NCBI GenBank assembly: GCA_037893225.1
Contig: JAZGUH010000208.1
Coordinates: 186,001 to 250,000 of the forward strand
Direction of reading: 5' to 3'
Origin: Hippasteria phrygiana
Lineage: Eukaryota; Echinodermata; Asteroidea; Valvatida; Goniasteridae
DNA length: 64,000 nucleotides
The notes beneath the pieces are model-generated. The model saw nothing but the letters and a program-made list of their open reading frames with translations, was not told where the DNA came from and made no database searches. Positions 20,069 through 28,103 of the stretch are shown one piece after another (position 1 is the first letter of the stretch; the number at the start of each line of letters is the position of its first letter). The position numbers and the translations under genes are program-made.

Positions 20069-21799
20069 AATATCGTAAGCTAGATACCCAACCCCAGCAA
20101 CGGCTATTAAACCAACGACTAAAGCCGTTTTTTCTTGTTCGTGCGAGTCTGACGGAGGTGTAGCTGTGCTCGTAGAGATAGGGGGTGGTGGGGGTACTTG
20201 CGTAGCTACGACCGTAGGGAGTACGTCTGAGATTAGAGGTGTAGGGGTTGGTGGGTCTAAATTCTCTAAATCGTCTAAACCGTCTAAATCGTCTAAATTC
20301 TGCTGGGTTACTACACGACTCTTTTTTACGGGAGGTAACGGGTCTGGCGACGTAGCTACGTCGTCTAAATCGTCTAAATTCTGCTGGGTTACTACACGAC
20401 TCTTTTTTACGGGAGGTAACGGGTCTGGCGACGTAGCTACGTCGTCTAAATTCTGCTGGGGTATTATACTACTCTCTTTTACGGGGGAGGGTGGGGTTGG
20501 TGGCGTTACGACATCTGAGTTTAAGTTGATGTTTAATCCTATCGATGCGCTGGGTGTAGCTATCTGTATATTATTATTATAACCTTGGTGAATACCTACC
20601 AAAAGCTCCATATTTGATGGAATTAAGTATAATCCAGGGCTAATCACAAAGTTTAACGAGCTTCTAGCGTACTGTAAAGAATCTTGAAATCTGGTTATAG
20701 AAGATTCCAAGTCCGTATGGCTGTTGATTATGTCTTCTACTATATTTTCAAATTGTCTTTGCGCATCTAATCCGGTACCCGCAGTTAGTATACTAGTTTT
20801 TGTTTGGGCTTGCGCACCGAGTATGGCGTACACGTACGTTCTAATGCTTTCGTTTATTTTTTCTATGCCAACGTCTGTAAACGAGCTCTTCTGGCGTATA
20901 AAATTTCTAAAACCAAGTCGTACAACGTCCGCGGATTGTCTGATATACGCGAGCGTAATTTTACTATAATGTTTCGCATCGCCCGGCTCTACAAATCCCA
21001 TGTAGGTGGCGCCGGGATTCATAGCTTCATAATCGTATTCCCACAATTTATTAGCCGTCACATATTCACCCGTACTCGGGTCATATTCAGCCGAAACCTT
21101 GTAAAGCTTAATAGGGGTATAATTTTTACCGGGTACGGCTATAGGTATATCTGGCGAGTACTTGTTTATTTTAAACAGGTAAAAATAAGCGGTACCTAAT
21201 CCTCCAGAAGTTAAGTCTACGGTCTGTTTAAAACTCAAGTTTGGATCGACATTAAAATGTTGACAAATATCGCTATAAGCGCCTTTATCGATGCCGTTGT
21301 TTAGATCGTCGAATGTATCGTCGTTTGGAACTGGGCATTTTAGAAAGTAAAGTATCTTTCTGATCGTGAAATATACGTGAAACTTGAATAAAGCCGATAT
21401 TACGGGGTTTTTATGAAGCAACGATTCTAGTCCTACGCCGCAACCCGACGTCGCGCACCAAAATGCGAAGTTGAGTTGATTTTGATAAAACGTCATGGGG
21501 TCCGATGCGTAACGTTCGACCACTTCGTCGTGTTTTACGTCGGACATTTTATAAGCGCTAAATATATCCGTTAAATTAGAGATAAAAGAACTATTGTCGT
21601 TGGCGTTTGCGATAATCTTTAGTTGACTCAAATGCATGTTCAATGGGGTACTCTCCTGGGTAATCGCTTCGTACTTGTCGCTAACGCTTTGTACTCGCGT
21701 AGCTACGCGAGTATCGTCTTGTTGATTCGCAATATCTAGAGCATTCTTTACCGTTTGTTCGTTGTCGTTTACAAGCGCCATAAGTTGAGCGAATTTCAT
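20060..21799 (-). CDS. Large conserved Polinton protein with C-terminal membrane anchor, 579 aa
   Basis: Function unknown. The N-terminal 420 residues look globular: LNFAFWCATSGCGVGLESLL (about 112-131), FHVYFTIRKIL (about 142-152), and a helical region with RTYVYAILGAQAQTKT (about 325-340), then LQYARSSLNFVISPGLYLIP (about 383-402). I recall this domain as common in invertebrate Polintons and unassigned. From about 430 the protein is a proline/aspartate-rich linker with 27-residue tandem repeats, then a proline/threonine stretch and a C-terminal membrane helix (about 558-577). That anatomy suggests a virion surface or membrane-tethered protein, which is inference. The start is AAATTAAAATGAA. 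It is divergent from the first penton gene (53-bp gap) and overlaps the integrase stop. Confidence 0.85.
   Translation of the reverse strand: MKFAQLMALVNDNEQTVKNALDIANQQDDTRVATRVQSVSDKYEAITQESTPLNMHLSQLKIIANANDNSSFISNLTDIFSAYKMSDVKHDEVVERYASDPMTFYQNQLNFAFWCATSGCGVGLESLLHKNPVISALFKFHVYFTIRKILYFLKCPVPNDDTFDDLNNGIDKGAYSDICQHFNVDPNLSFKQTVDLTSGGLGTAYFYLFKINKYSPDIPIAVPGKNYTPIKLYKVSAEYDPSTGEYVTANKLWEYDYEAMNPGATYMGFVEPGDAKHYSKITLAYIRQSADVVRLGFRNFIRQKSSFTDVGIEKINESIRTYVYAILGAQAQTKTSILTAGTGLDAQRQFENIVEDIINSHTDLESSITRFQDSLQYARSSLNFVISPGLYLIPSNMELLVGIHQGYNNNIQIATPSASIGLNINLNSDVVTPPTPPSPVKESSIIPQQNLDDVATSPDPLPPVKKSRVVTQQNLDDLDDVATSPDPLPPVKKSRVVTQQNLDDLDGLDDLENLDPPTPTPLISDVLPTVVATQVPPPPPISTSTATPPSDSHEQEKTALVVGLIAVAGVGYLAYDILR
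20258..20475. repeat. In-frame tandem repeats in the 579-aa gene
   Basis: An 81-bp unit (27 codons, including DPLPPVKKSRVVTQQNL) is duplicated: CTGCTGGG marks begin at 20300, 20381 and 20453, with the last interval shortened to 72 bp and the third copy diverged. Beside it run shorter TCTAAATCG repeats encoding Asp-Leu-Asp. All units keep the frame, so the linker length can vary without harm. Confidence 0.92.
21692..21713. repeat. Perfect 22-bp palindrome in the 579-aa gene
   Basis: The half-site TACTCGCGTAG is followed immediately by its reverse complement. It is centred on GTAGCTAC, an octamer found seven times in the element. It lies in codons about 30-37, near the gene start. Confidence 0.8.
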
Positions 21800-21852
21800 T
21801 TTAATTTATAATAAACCAAATATTTTTTAAAGCTTATAAAAGCTTTATTAAA
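21800..21852. promoter_or_regulatory. Divergent promoter region, 579-aa gene and penton genes
   Basis: A 53-bp AT-rich gap between two divergent start codons. It contains AAAGCTT (21829-21835), ATAA, AAGCTTT (21840-21846), an inverted repeat with a TATAA-like centre placed just before the rightward ATG, and TTATAATAAA on the other side. The placement suggests core promoter elements for both directions; activity is inferred. Confidence 0.5.
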
Positions 21853-22551
21853 ATGGAATCGCACGTTTTTGAAATGTTTGATAACGAACGAACGTTTAGA
21901 CTATCAAAACCTATAGATAACTCTAAGGGAGATTACAGTATGAGTTTAAACAGCGCGATAGTAACCGCGGGCTTCTACAACATGGCTAGTAATAGCGAAA
22001 TTAACTATTCTATACATCAAATCGATCCAAACACTGGTAAAAAAACGGGTAGTACGGGTGGTAAAATTGATATTCCTGCTGGATTTTATGATATAGATTG
22101 GATGGAAGAGAGACTCAGTAAATTAGTTTGGTTAGAAGTCTCTGTAGATAAACTTAATAAAAAAATATTTTTAAATGTAACGGAAGAAAATAACGATCTA
22201 CGCTTTGATAAAAACATTAAACAATTGTTGGGGATAACGGCCAAAAAGTTAGTTTTTGGCGTAGATTATGTAGGGCATTATAGTACAATGCCTATCGATG
22301 CAATTTTTTTACATTGCGATCAGTTATCTACGTCTAATAATTTCTATAACGGAAAGAGCACGCACTTGCTAGACGTTATACCGATAACGAAAAGAGACGA
22401 TACGATTATCGAGCGTGCAAGATTAACCGCTCGTAGACTCGTGGGTGATAAGATAAACCAACTTAGCTTTAGTATCAGAGACCGAGACGGTGATTTAATC
22501 AATAATCGAGGAAAAAAGATTAGTTTTAACTTGACGATAGGTAAATTTTAA
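21853..22551 (+). CDS. Penton-like minor capsid protein, copy 1 (232 aa)
   Basis: The strand pattern matches the single-jelly-roll minor capsid (penton) of Polintons: an N-terminal FRLSKPIDNSKGDYSMSLN strand pair, IDIPAGFYDIDWMEERLSKL, LRFDKNIKQLLGI, then IFLHCDQLSTSNNFYNGK (about 151-168), LLDVIPI, and a closing LSFSIRDRDGDLI strand motif. It would sit at the five-fold vertices of the capsid. It is the first of three tandem paralogues and the most divergent in its middle section. The start TATTAAAATGG is shared with the others. Assignment rests on recalled family pattern and capsid context, without structure prediction. Confidence 0.7.
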   Translation: MESHVFEMFDNERTFRLSKPIDNSKGDYSMSLNSAIVTAGFYNMASNSEINYSIHQIDPNTGKKTGSTGGKIDIPAGFYDIDWMEERLSKLVWLEVSVDKLNKKIFLNVTEENNDLRFDKNIKQLLGITAKKLVFGVDYVGHYSTMPIDAIFLHCDQLSTSNNFYNGKSTHLLDVIPITKRDDTIIERARLTARRLVGDKINQLSFSIRDRDGDLINNRGKKISFNLTIGKF

Positions 22552-22562
22552 AAGATTTTTGA

Positions 22563-22581
22563 AGATTTTTTAAAAAAATCT
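22563..22581. terminator. AT-only hairpin after penton copy 1
   Basis: AGATTTTTT, one spacer A, AAAAAATCT: a perfect 9-bp inverted repeat that begins 12 nt after the stop of copy 1 and lies in the 44-bp gap before copy 2. It may mark a transcript end. It could also be chance in AT-rich DNA. Confidence 0.35.
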
Positions 22582-22595
22582 TTAGATTTTTTAAA

Positions 22596-23309
22596 ATGGA
22601 ATCGCACGTTTTTGAAATGGCTAGTAACGAACAAACTTTTAGTCTATCAAAACCTATAGATAACTCTAAGGGAGATTGTTGTATGAGTTTAAACAACGCG
22701 ATATTTGACGTTGGTTTTTATAATATAACTCAACGTATGACTATAGTATGGGAGGTATATAGCAGCGCTGGTGAATTTGGGGGCGAAATGGTAATTCCGT
22801 CTGGAAATTATACTATCGATGAGTTGGTAGCTGAACTTAATAAATTAACTTTTATTGTAGTTTCTGTAGACAAGATTAATAAAAAAATTATGTTTAATGT
22901 TGGTATTATATCAAAAAATAAAGGTATTACTATTGAGTTCGATCCACATGCTCAAAAAGCGTTTGATGTATCCCATATTTGGAGCCCCGGAGTTGATGGT
23001 GAACTTGTAGGGTATTATAATATAAATTATGTGAATACAATTTTTTTACATTGCAATCAGTTATCTACATTTAATAATTTCTATAACGGAAAGCATACAG
23101 ACTTGTTAGACGTTATACCGATTATATATAAAAGCTCCGATTCAGACACTGTAGCTACTATCCAGAATAGAAGAAAAACTGTCATACCGCTCATAGTTGC
23201 TAAAATACCCGAACTGAGTTTTTCTATCAGAGACCTCGACGGTGCTTTAATCGATAATTTAGACAAAAAGATTAGTTTTAACTTAGAGATAGGTAAAATA
23301 AAAATCTAA
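22596..23309 (+). CDS. Penton-like minor capsid protein, copy 2 (237 aa)
   Basis: A paralogue of the gene before it. It keeps MESHVFEM, LSKPIDNSKGD, the IFLHCNQLST-NNFYNGK motif and the closing LSFSIRDLDGALI strand. The middle is changed: FYNITQRMTIVWEV replaces the copy 1 segment, and the IPSGNYTIDELVAELNKLTF region is closely shared with copy 3. The late loop contains YKSSDSDTVATIQNRRKTV, absent from copy 1. Same single-jelly-roll penton assignment by pattern. It is transcribed with its neighbours in a rightward block; the 44-bp gap from copy 1 contains a hairpin. Confidence 0.7.
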   Translation: MESHVFEMASNEQTFSLSKPIDNSKGDCCMSLNNAIFDVGFYNITQRMTIVWEVYSSAGEFGGEMVIPSGNYTIDELVAELNKLTFIVVSVDKINKKIMFNVGIISKNKGITIEFDPHAQKAFDVSHIWSPGVDGELVGYYNINYVNTIFLHCNQLSTFNNFYNGKHTDLLDVIPIIYKSSDSDTVATIQNRRKTVIPLIVAKIPELSFSIRDLDGALIDNLDKKISFNLEIGKIKI

Positions 23310-23330
23310 ATATTTTTTTGTTCTAATAAA

Positions 23331-24059
23331 ATGGAATCGCACGTTTTTGAAATGTTTGATGGTGAACGAACGTTTACTTTGTCAAAACCTATAGATAACT
23401 CAAAGGGAGATTACTGTATGAGTTTAAACCACGCAATATTTACCGTCGGTTTTTATAATATAACTCAACGTATTACTATAGTGTGGGAAATTACTAATGA
23501 CCGTGATCGCAGTAATAACGCTAGAGGTGAAATGGTAATTCCGGCTGGAAATTATACTATCGATGAGTTAGTAGCTGAACTTAATAAATTAACTGTTATT
23601 GTAGTTACTGTAGACAAGATTAATAAAAAAATTATGTTTAATGCTGGCATTATTAATCCAGATAGTGAGGTTGTCATTAATTTTGATCTATATACTCGAA
23701 AAGTGTTGGGTATGCCCCATTGGTGGTACCCTAGTTCTAATATTGAACTTGTAGGGTATTATAATATGAATTATGTGAATACAATTTTTTTACATTGCAA
23801 TCAGTTATCTACGTCTAATAATTTCTATAACGGAAATCGTACAGACTTGTTATACATTATACCGATTATATATAAAAGCTCTGATTCAGACACTGTAGCT
23901 ACTATCCAGAATAAAAGAAAAACTGTCATACCGCTCGTAGTTGCTAAAATACCCGAACTGAGTTTTTCTTTCAGAGACCTCGACGGCGCTTTAATCGAGA
24001 ATAACCATAAGAAATTTATTTTTCGAGTAGATATTTATCGATCGTCTTGTTCTGGCTAG
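23331..24059 (+). CDS. Penton-like minor capsid protein, copy 3 (242 aa), altered C-terminus
   Basis: The third paralogue, beginning 21 bp after copy 2. The N-terminus MFDGERTFTLSKP is like copy 1, while FYNITQRITIVWEI and the remainder are like copy 2, suggesting gene conversion between copies. The last residues (FIFRVDIYRSSCSG) depart from the KISFNLEIG-type strand of the other two because the reading frame runs 44 bp into the antiparallel 3' end of the polymerase gene. Whether the changed last strand still folds is uncertain. Otherwise the assignment is as for copies 1 and 2. Confidence 0.68.
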   Translation: MESHVFEMFDGERTFTLSKPIDNSKGDYCMSLNHAIFTVGFYNITQRITIVWEITNDRDRSNNARGEMVIPAGNYTIDELVAELNKLTVIVVTVDKINKKIMFNAGIINPDSEVVINFDLYTRKVLGMPHWWYPSSNIELVGYYNMNYVNTIFLHCNQLSTSNNFYNGNRTDLLYIIPIIYKSSDSDTVATIQNKRKTVIPLVVAKIPELSFSFRDLDGALIENNHKKFIFRVDIYRSSCSG

Positions 24060-27000
24060 AACGATGACCGTAAGCCAGAGTGTCTATACCATTAGGTAAA
24101 ATATATCTCTTAGTATCTAAAGGATTTAACGATTGCTTGACTTGAGCCTCCGTGTATATCATGTGACGCTCAGTTCCAAAACGAATCATCTTGTTTGAAT
24201 AGCATTCGTTCGATAAAACACATCGCTTATACTTTTCGTAAGATAGATCGTTGTTTATAACCACTCGGTTTACGCCTTTGGCCTTCTTTATAATATCGTG
24301 CTCCCCATATAAAATCGAGTACATCTTCGATCTGGTGCAAGTAGCTTCGCTTATGACTTTTCCTCCGCATTCGTCCTTAAATTTACCGATAACTTTCTTG
24401 TTAGTCTCGTCATATAAAAAGTGGTCTTTCTCGTAGTTAGAAAAATCGTACAAGTCGGACTGTTTTTCTAGATCCCGATAAACGTCTTTCGTATAGATAA
24501 TCAAAAGCAGCGAGTCCGTGTCTGTATACATCAATCTTACTTTATCGCCATATGTCTTTTTTAGTTTATTGTAATAAAAGTCATACATTAGAGTCTTCGA
24601 TAAATCTAAGATACTAACGCCACAGTAAATCGGTTTATTTAAATACGTTTTCTTTTTGTACGATTCCACGAATGAGAGGCCGCATTCTTTAAACGCAGTA
24701 GTAGATTTGTAACAAGGTTTAGAAACTAGTTTTTCGTATTCTTTTACTTGATCGTTTCTCAGTAGCACACCATCTATTCTATTTCTGACATTTTCCATCG
24801 TTTTACCGAATACGGAATTATTCATCAATTTGAAAAAGTCTTTTTCGAAATCTGACTTTGCTTTCGTTCTGAGTTGGGTATTTTTATCGATGTATGATTT
24901 CATCCAAGGTTTTTGTTTAAATTGCAACGCCCGATGTACTGTAGTTAGTTTTAGGCCTAGCCTCAAACACTGTTTTAAATTGACATAGTGCAATACATAT
25001 TTTTCTTTGCGATATAGCGTACCGGTTAATTTTTTTACCTTAGCTCCATCTCCTATATCACTCGCCAACTTTCGTTGATACTCGGATAACCATTCTTCAG
25101 GTATGATTATATTATCGGCGGCTAAAGGATAATCGTTGTGTAGATCGTGTAGTTCGGCTGGATATTCCAGGTCAACTTCGAACATATATCCCGTTTTAGT
25201 ATCATCTTTTAACGCCATGATACGATCGTGGGTAAATTGACTCGTACCGACCCATTTAAATCCACCGTAAGGTAGCGGTCGACTCATGGCCCATCCGTAG
25301 AGGTTGTTGGCGTCTAGATAGAGAATATACGAATCGGGTTTATCTTGATCGTAAGAAGCTAGGTACTTATTGTTGGCCTTGGCATAGCGACATGAGCCGA
25401 CGCTCGATATTCCTCCCCTTTTTGCTTTTTCAAAAAATATATGTTTATCTATATCCGTCAAGAGCTCTAATTCTATTTTAGTGTGTCTCAGCAACGCGTC
25501 CCAACTTAATCCCGGTGCTGTAAAGTAGTTGGCGGGATCTAACTTGTAATTCATTCTACACATTTTTCTAAAATTCTCGAATACGCCGGCTAGTAATAGA
25601 GTATCCGCGGTTACGTATAAATCGTGGTATTCGCCCATGTTTTTTATGTTAAAGGTCTGCCATACTCGTTGCGCGCGCGAGTAGTCTTCGTCCGTTATAT
25701 GTTTATCTTTTAGAGCGCTGAAAAAATGGTGTTTAGCTGGAAGTTCAGTTTCGCTAAATCGTTCAAAGCTGTCCATATACTCGTACGGATATACACCCTT
25801 TTGTAATAAGAGGTCTGCGTTTTCTTCGCCATAACGTTTCAGGAGTAGCCTAAAGGCGTCTCTCGGGCAAGACGTTACCAATTTGTCGAGACCGCTAGAC
25901 ATAAAATGAAACGAGTCGATAAATCTATATTGACCGATCGAAAATGAAATGTATTTTTCTGAATTTTTGGGTATACACCAGATATCTTGTTGGTACTTAG
26001 AAATACCCTGCATGATCAAGTGCGCGTCATAGTTTTCTAAGTTGTGAAAGATGACTGGTATTTTCGTTTCGTTGGGTTTTACTCGTAATTTAAGATTACA
26101 GTAAGCGTGTGCGGCTCCTCTGTACTTACCTGTAGTGTGACAATGATCTCTTACTTTTCGAAATTTGTTAATTTTCTTTTGGCAGAACATACATTTTTGG
26201 TCGATGTATCCTTTTTCGTTTTTGTACGTGTATTCTTCAAGTTCTTCTTTGCTTTTAGGTTCTACAGGATTACAGCACAGGCAATTACACGAGTAATTTG
26301 GATAAATTGGTTTCTCGCAAATCCAGCACTCGTTAGAGTTTAGGTGTATCTTTTCTTCTTTTAGCGTATATATTATCGGCTTAATTCGAGCTAGTAATTC
26401 ATTAATCTTAGGTTCGAGTTCTTGCAACGAGGTTATAAAATTGTCTATAGCGCGTTGACCTCTATAAGTCTTTCGCTTGATCTGCTTGCCATCGCATCTA
26501 ACTACAACGTAAGAATAACCGCAGGCTCTATGTTCGTGAGTTTTACCCTCAGTCTCTCTTTCTGGTGCTTCTGTAGCTACACTCGCAGAGGGTACCAAGA
26601 TAGATTCAAAATCCGCGTATATGACATAGGGTGCATCTTGTAAATTCTTAAAGTTTTTAAACATTAATTTGCTTTTGTCCAAGTATTTATTCGCATTTTC
26701 ATGTGGCATTTTAACGGTAGATAAAGCAGAGTCTATTCCTTCACAATCTTTTATGTGTATGTCCAGCTTCTCTTTCGAACTAAAATGCGTTAAACATCTT
26801 AAGCAAAACAGTTTACGATGCTGACTATTGGTAACGCCAGATAAAAATCTAGGTAAGTCACTTATCCAACAATAATGACCGTCATATAATAGCAAACTAA
26901 TAGTTTCCGTATCGTATGGTCTTTTAGATAAATATAGCGGATATATCAAGCCCCTTTTATCTTGTGGATAGGTTTTATTTTTGCAGTCTGCGTCGTATCC

Positions 27001-28011
27001 CAACACGTTTATACTTATATCGTTTTGCCTTTCTATTCTCGCTATCTGATTTATAGGTGTGGGGAAGTCTATGTTGGTGAAGTTTAATCCATCATCGGTT
27101 TTATAATTAGAAGCTCTGTTTTTTTGCCAACAATACAGCGGGTTGTTTTCTATTTGGTTTTTAACTTTATCGGTATATATACCTAGGGCGGCTCTTAAAC
27201 ACCATCTTATACACTCTTGATCTTCATTTATGATGTTGACGGTTGCGTGTTTTTTAGTTATATATTCGGGTAGTTTTACGTAAGAAGCGCCTACCAGAGG
27301 GTTAACTCTGTTTATGTTAATGTAAAACGCGACTATTTTATCTATAGTCCAACCACTTCCTTTATTCGTATATTTATCTATCTGAGATAATATCATTTCG
27401 TATTGTTTCCCGATAGTCGTAGCTATCTCGCTCTTGTTTAATACTCGAGTTTGATAACTAAAATGAGTAGCGGTTGATTTTGTAGTCTCAACGCCTGATT
27501 TTTTTACATACTTTATTTTCATAGCGATCTGTAGTTTCATCGTTTTTATTTCTCTTAATTCAGCGATGATTTTATTTTTGATCATCGACGTATGGGTGTT
27601 GTAAAATTGCTCTGGATCGTCGATAAACAGACTCGGAATCAGTTCCAAATTTCGATAACTGTTTTCAAATCTTTTAGTCTCTCGAAATTCTGCTTCTCGA
27701 AAAGTATTTTGCTCCTTAAATCTTTTTATAGCTTCGACGTAATCTTTTTTTAGCGCTCGACCATTTCTACCCGAAGAAATAACTCGTAATTTTTTATCGC
27801 GCGCAAGTTGTGCTAACGAAGCTTTAGATCGTATTTTCAAATTTTTATACTTCCCTTCTTCTTCTTTTATAGCTCGAATATAATCTCGCCTGATATACGT
27901 ATTACGGCGTCCTGTTGGTGTTCCTAAAGATAAGTTATACTTATCGATATATCTTTTTAAAGATATTTTATTCCATCTATTGTATCCTCGAATCATAGGT
28001 TGTGTTTCCAT
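24016..28011 (-). CDS. POLB: Protein-primed family B DNA polymerase
   Basis: 1331 aa, which replicates the element with protein priming at the terminal repeats. N-terminal region: two short SAP-like helical motifs (about 14-48 and 62-98), then a conserved Polinton segment with NEDQECIRWC (262-271) and HYCWISDLP (379-387). A C2H2-like finger includes C403, C406, H419 and C423. Exonuclease: D467/E469 (YADFES), HNLENYDAH (656-664), Y799/D803. Between Exo I and II lies a cysteine-rich insert (C562-C580; C607/C610; RDHCHTTGKYRG 621-632; C638) resembling an HNH/endonuclease VII-type zinc fold. Polymerase: D900 (motif A, YLDANNLYG), KLMNNSVFGKTMEN (1061-1074), YTDTDS (1162-1167). All catalytic acids are present. 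The gene reads inward from the right terminal repeat; its last 44 bp overlap penton copy 3. The start context is ATTATAAAAGATG. Confidence 0.97.
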   Translation of the reverse strand: METQPMIRGYNRWNKISLKRYIDKYNLSLGTPTGRRNTYIRRDYIRAIKEEEGKYKNLKIRSKASLAQLARDKKLRVISSGRNGRALKKDYVEAIKRFKEQNTFREAEFRETKRFENSYRNLELIPSLFIDDPEQFYNTHTSMIKNKIIAELREIKTMKLQIAMKIKYVKKSGVETTKSTATHFSYQTRVLNKSEIATTIGKQYEMILSQIDKYTNKGSGWTIDKIVAFYININRVNPLVGASYVKLPEYITKKHATVNIINEDQECIRWCLRAALGIYTDKVKNQIENNPLYCWQKNRASNYKTDDGLNFTNIDFPTPINQIARIERQNDISINVLGYDADCKNKTYPQDKRGLIYPLYLSKRPYDTETISLLLYDGHYCWISDLPRFLSGVTNSQHRKLFCLRCLTHFSSKEKLDIHIKDCEGIDSALSTVKMPHENANKYLDKSKLMFKNFKNLQDAPYVIYADFESILVPSASVATEAPERETEGKTHEHRACGYSYVVVRCDGKQIKRKTYRGQRAIDNFITSLQELEPKINELLARIKPIIYTLKEEKIHLNSNECWICEKPIYPNYSCNCLCCNPVEPKSKEELEEYTYKNEKGYIDQKCMFCQKKINKFRKVRDHCHTTGKYRGAAHAYCNLKLRVKPNETKIPVIFHNLENYDAHLIMQGISKYQQDIWCIPKNSEKYISFSIGQYRFIDSFHFMSSGLDKLVTSCPRDAFRLLLKRYGEENADLLLQKGVYPYEYMDSFERFSETELPAKHHFFSALKDKHITDEDYSRAQRVWQTFNIKNMGEYHDLYVTADTLLLAGVFENFRKMCRMNYKLDPANYFTAPGLSWDALLRHTKIELELLTDIDKHIFFEKAKRGGISSVGSCRYAKANNKYLASYDQDKPDSYILYLDANNLYGWAMSRPLPYGGFKWVGTSQFTHDRIMALKDDTKTGYMFEVDLEYPAELHDLHNDYPLAADNIIIPEEWLSEYQRKLASDIGDGAKVKKLTGTLYRKEKYVLHYVNLKQCLRLGLKLTTVHRALQFKQKPWMKSYIDKNTQLRTKAKSDFEKDFFKLMNNSVFGKTMENVRNRIDGVLLRNDQVKEYEKLVSKPCYKSTTAFKECGLSFVESYKKKTYLNKPIYCGVSILDLSKTLMYDFYYNKLKKTYGDKVRLMYTDTDSLLLIIYTKDVYRDLEKQSDLYDFSNYEKDHFLYDETNKKVIGKFKDECGGKVISEATCTRSKMYSILYGEHDIIKKAKGVNRVVINNDLSYEKYKRCVLSNECYSNKMIRFGTERHMIYTEAQVKQSLNPLDTKRYILPNGIDTLAYGHRSSQNKTIDKYLLEK

Positions 28012-28103
28012 CTTTTATAATAGCAATATAATATTTTTTAAAAAAATAAAAAATTATTTAATTTTTTTTGGCTTGCTATAAATTATGTTATTTTAGGAGC
28101 AGA
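28012..28103. promoter_or_regulatory. AT-rich leader between right TIR and polymerase gene
   Basis: 92 bp, very A/T-rich. On the polymerase strand it ends ATTATAAAAGATG, a 13-bp match to the leader of the 141-aa gene. It is the only space for a polymerase promoter inside the terminal repeat. No open frame of note. Confidence 0.5.

Noticed and set aside
20166..21199. Plus-strand frames of 138, 81 and 131 codons opposite the 579-aa gene
   Set aside because: Antisense shadows; low-complexity glycine/serine composition derived from the opposite strand's repeats.
26107..26643. Plus-strand frames opposite the polymerase gene
   Set aside because: Shadows within a clearly conserved polymerase region.
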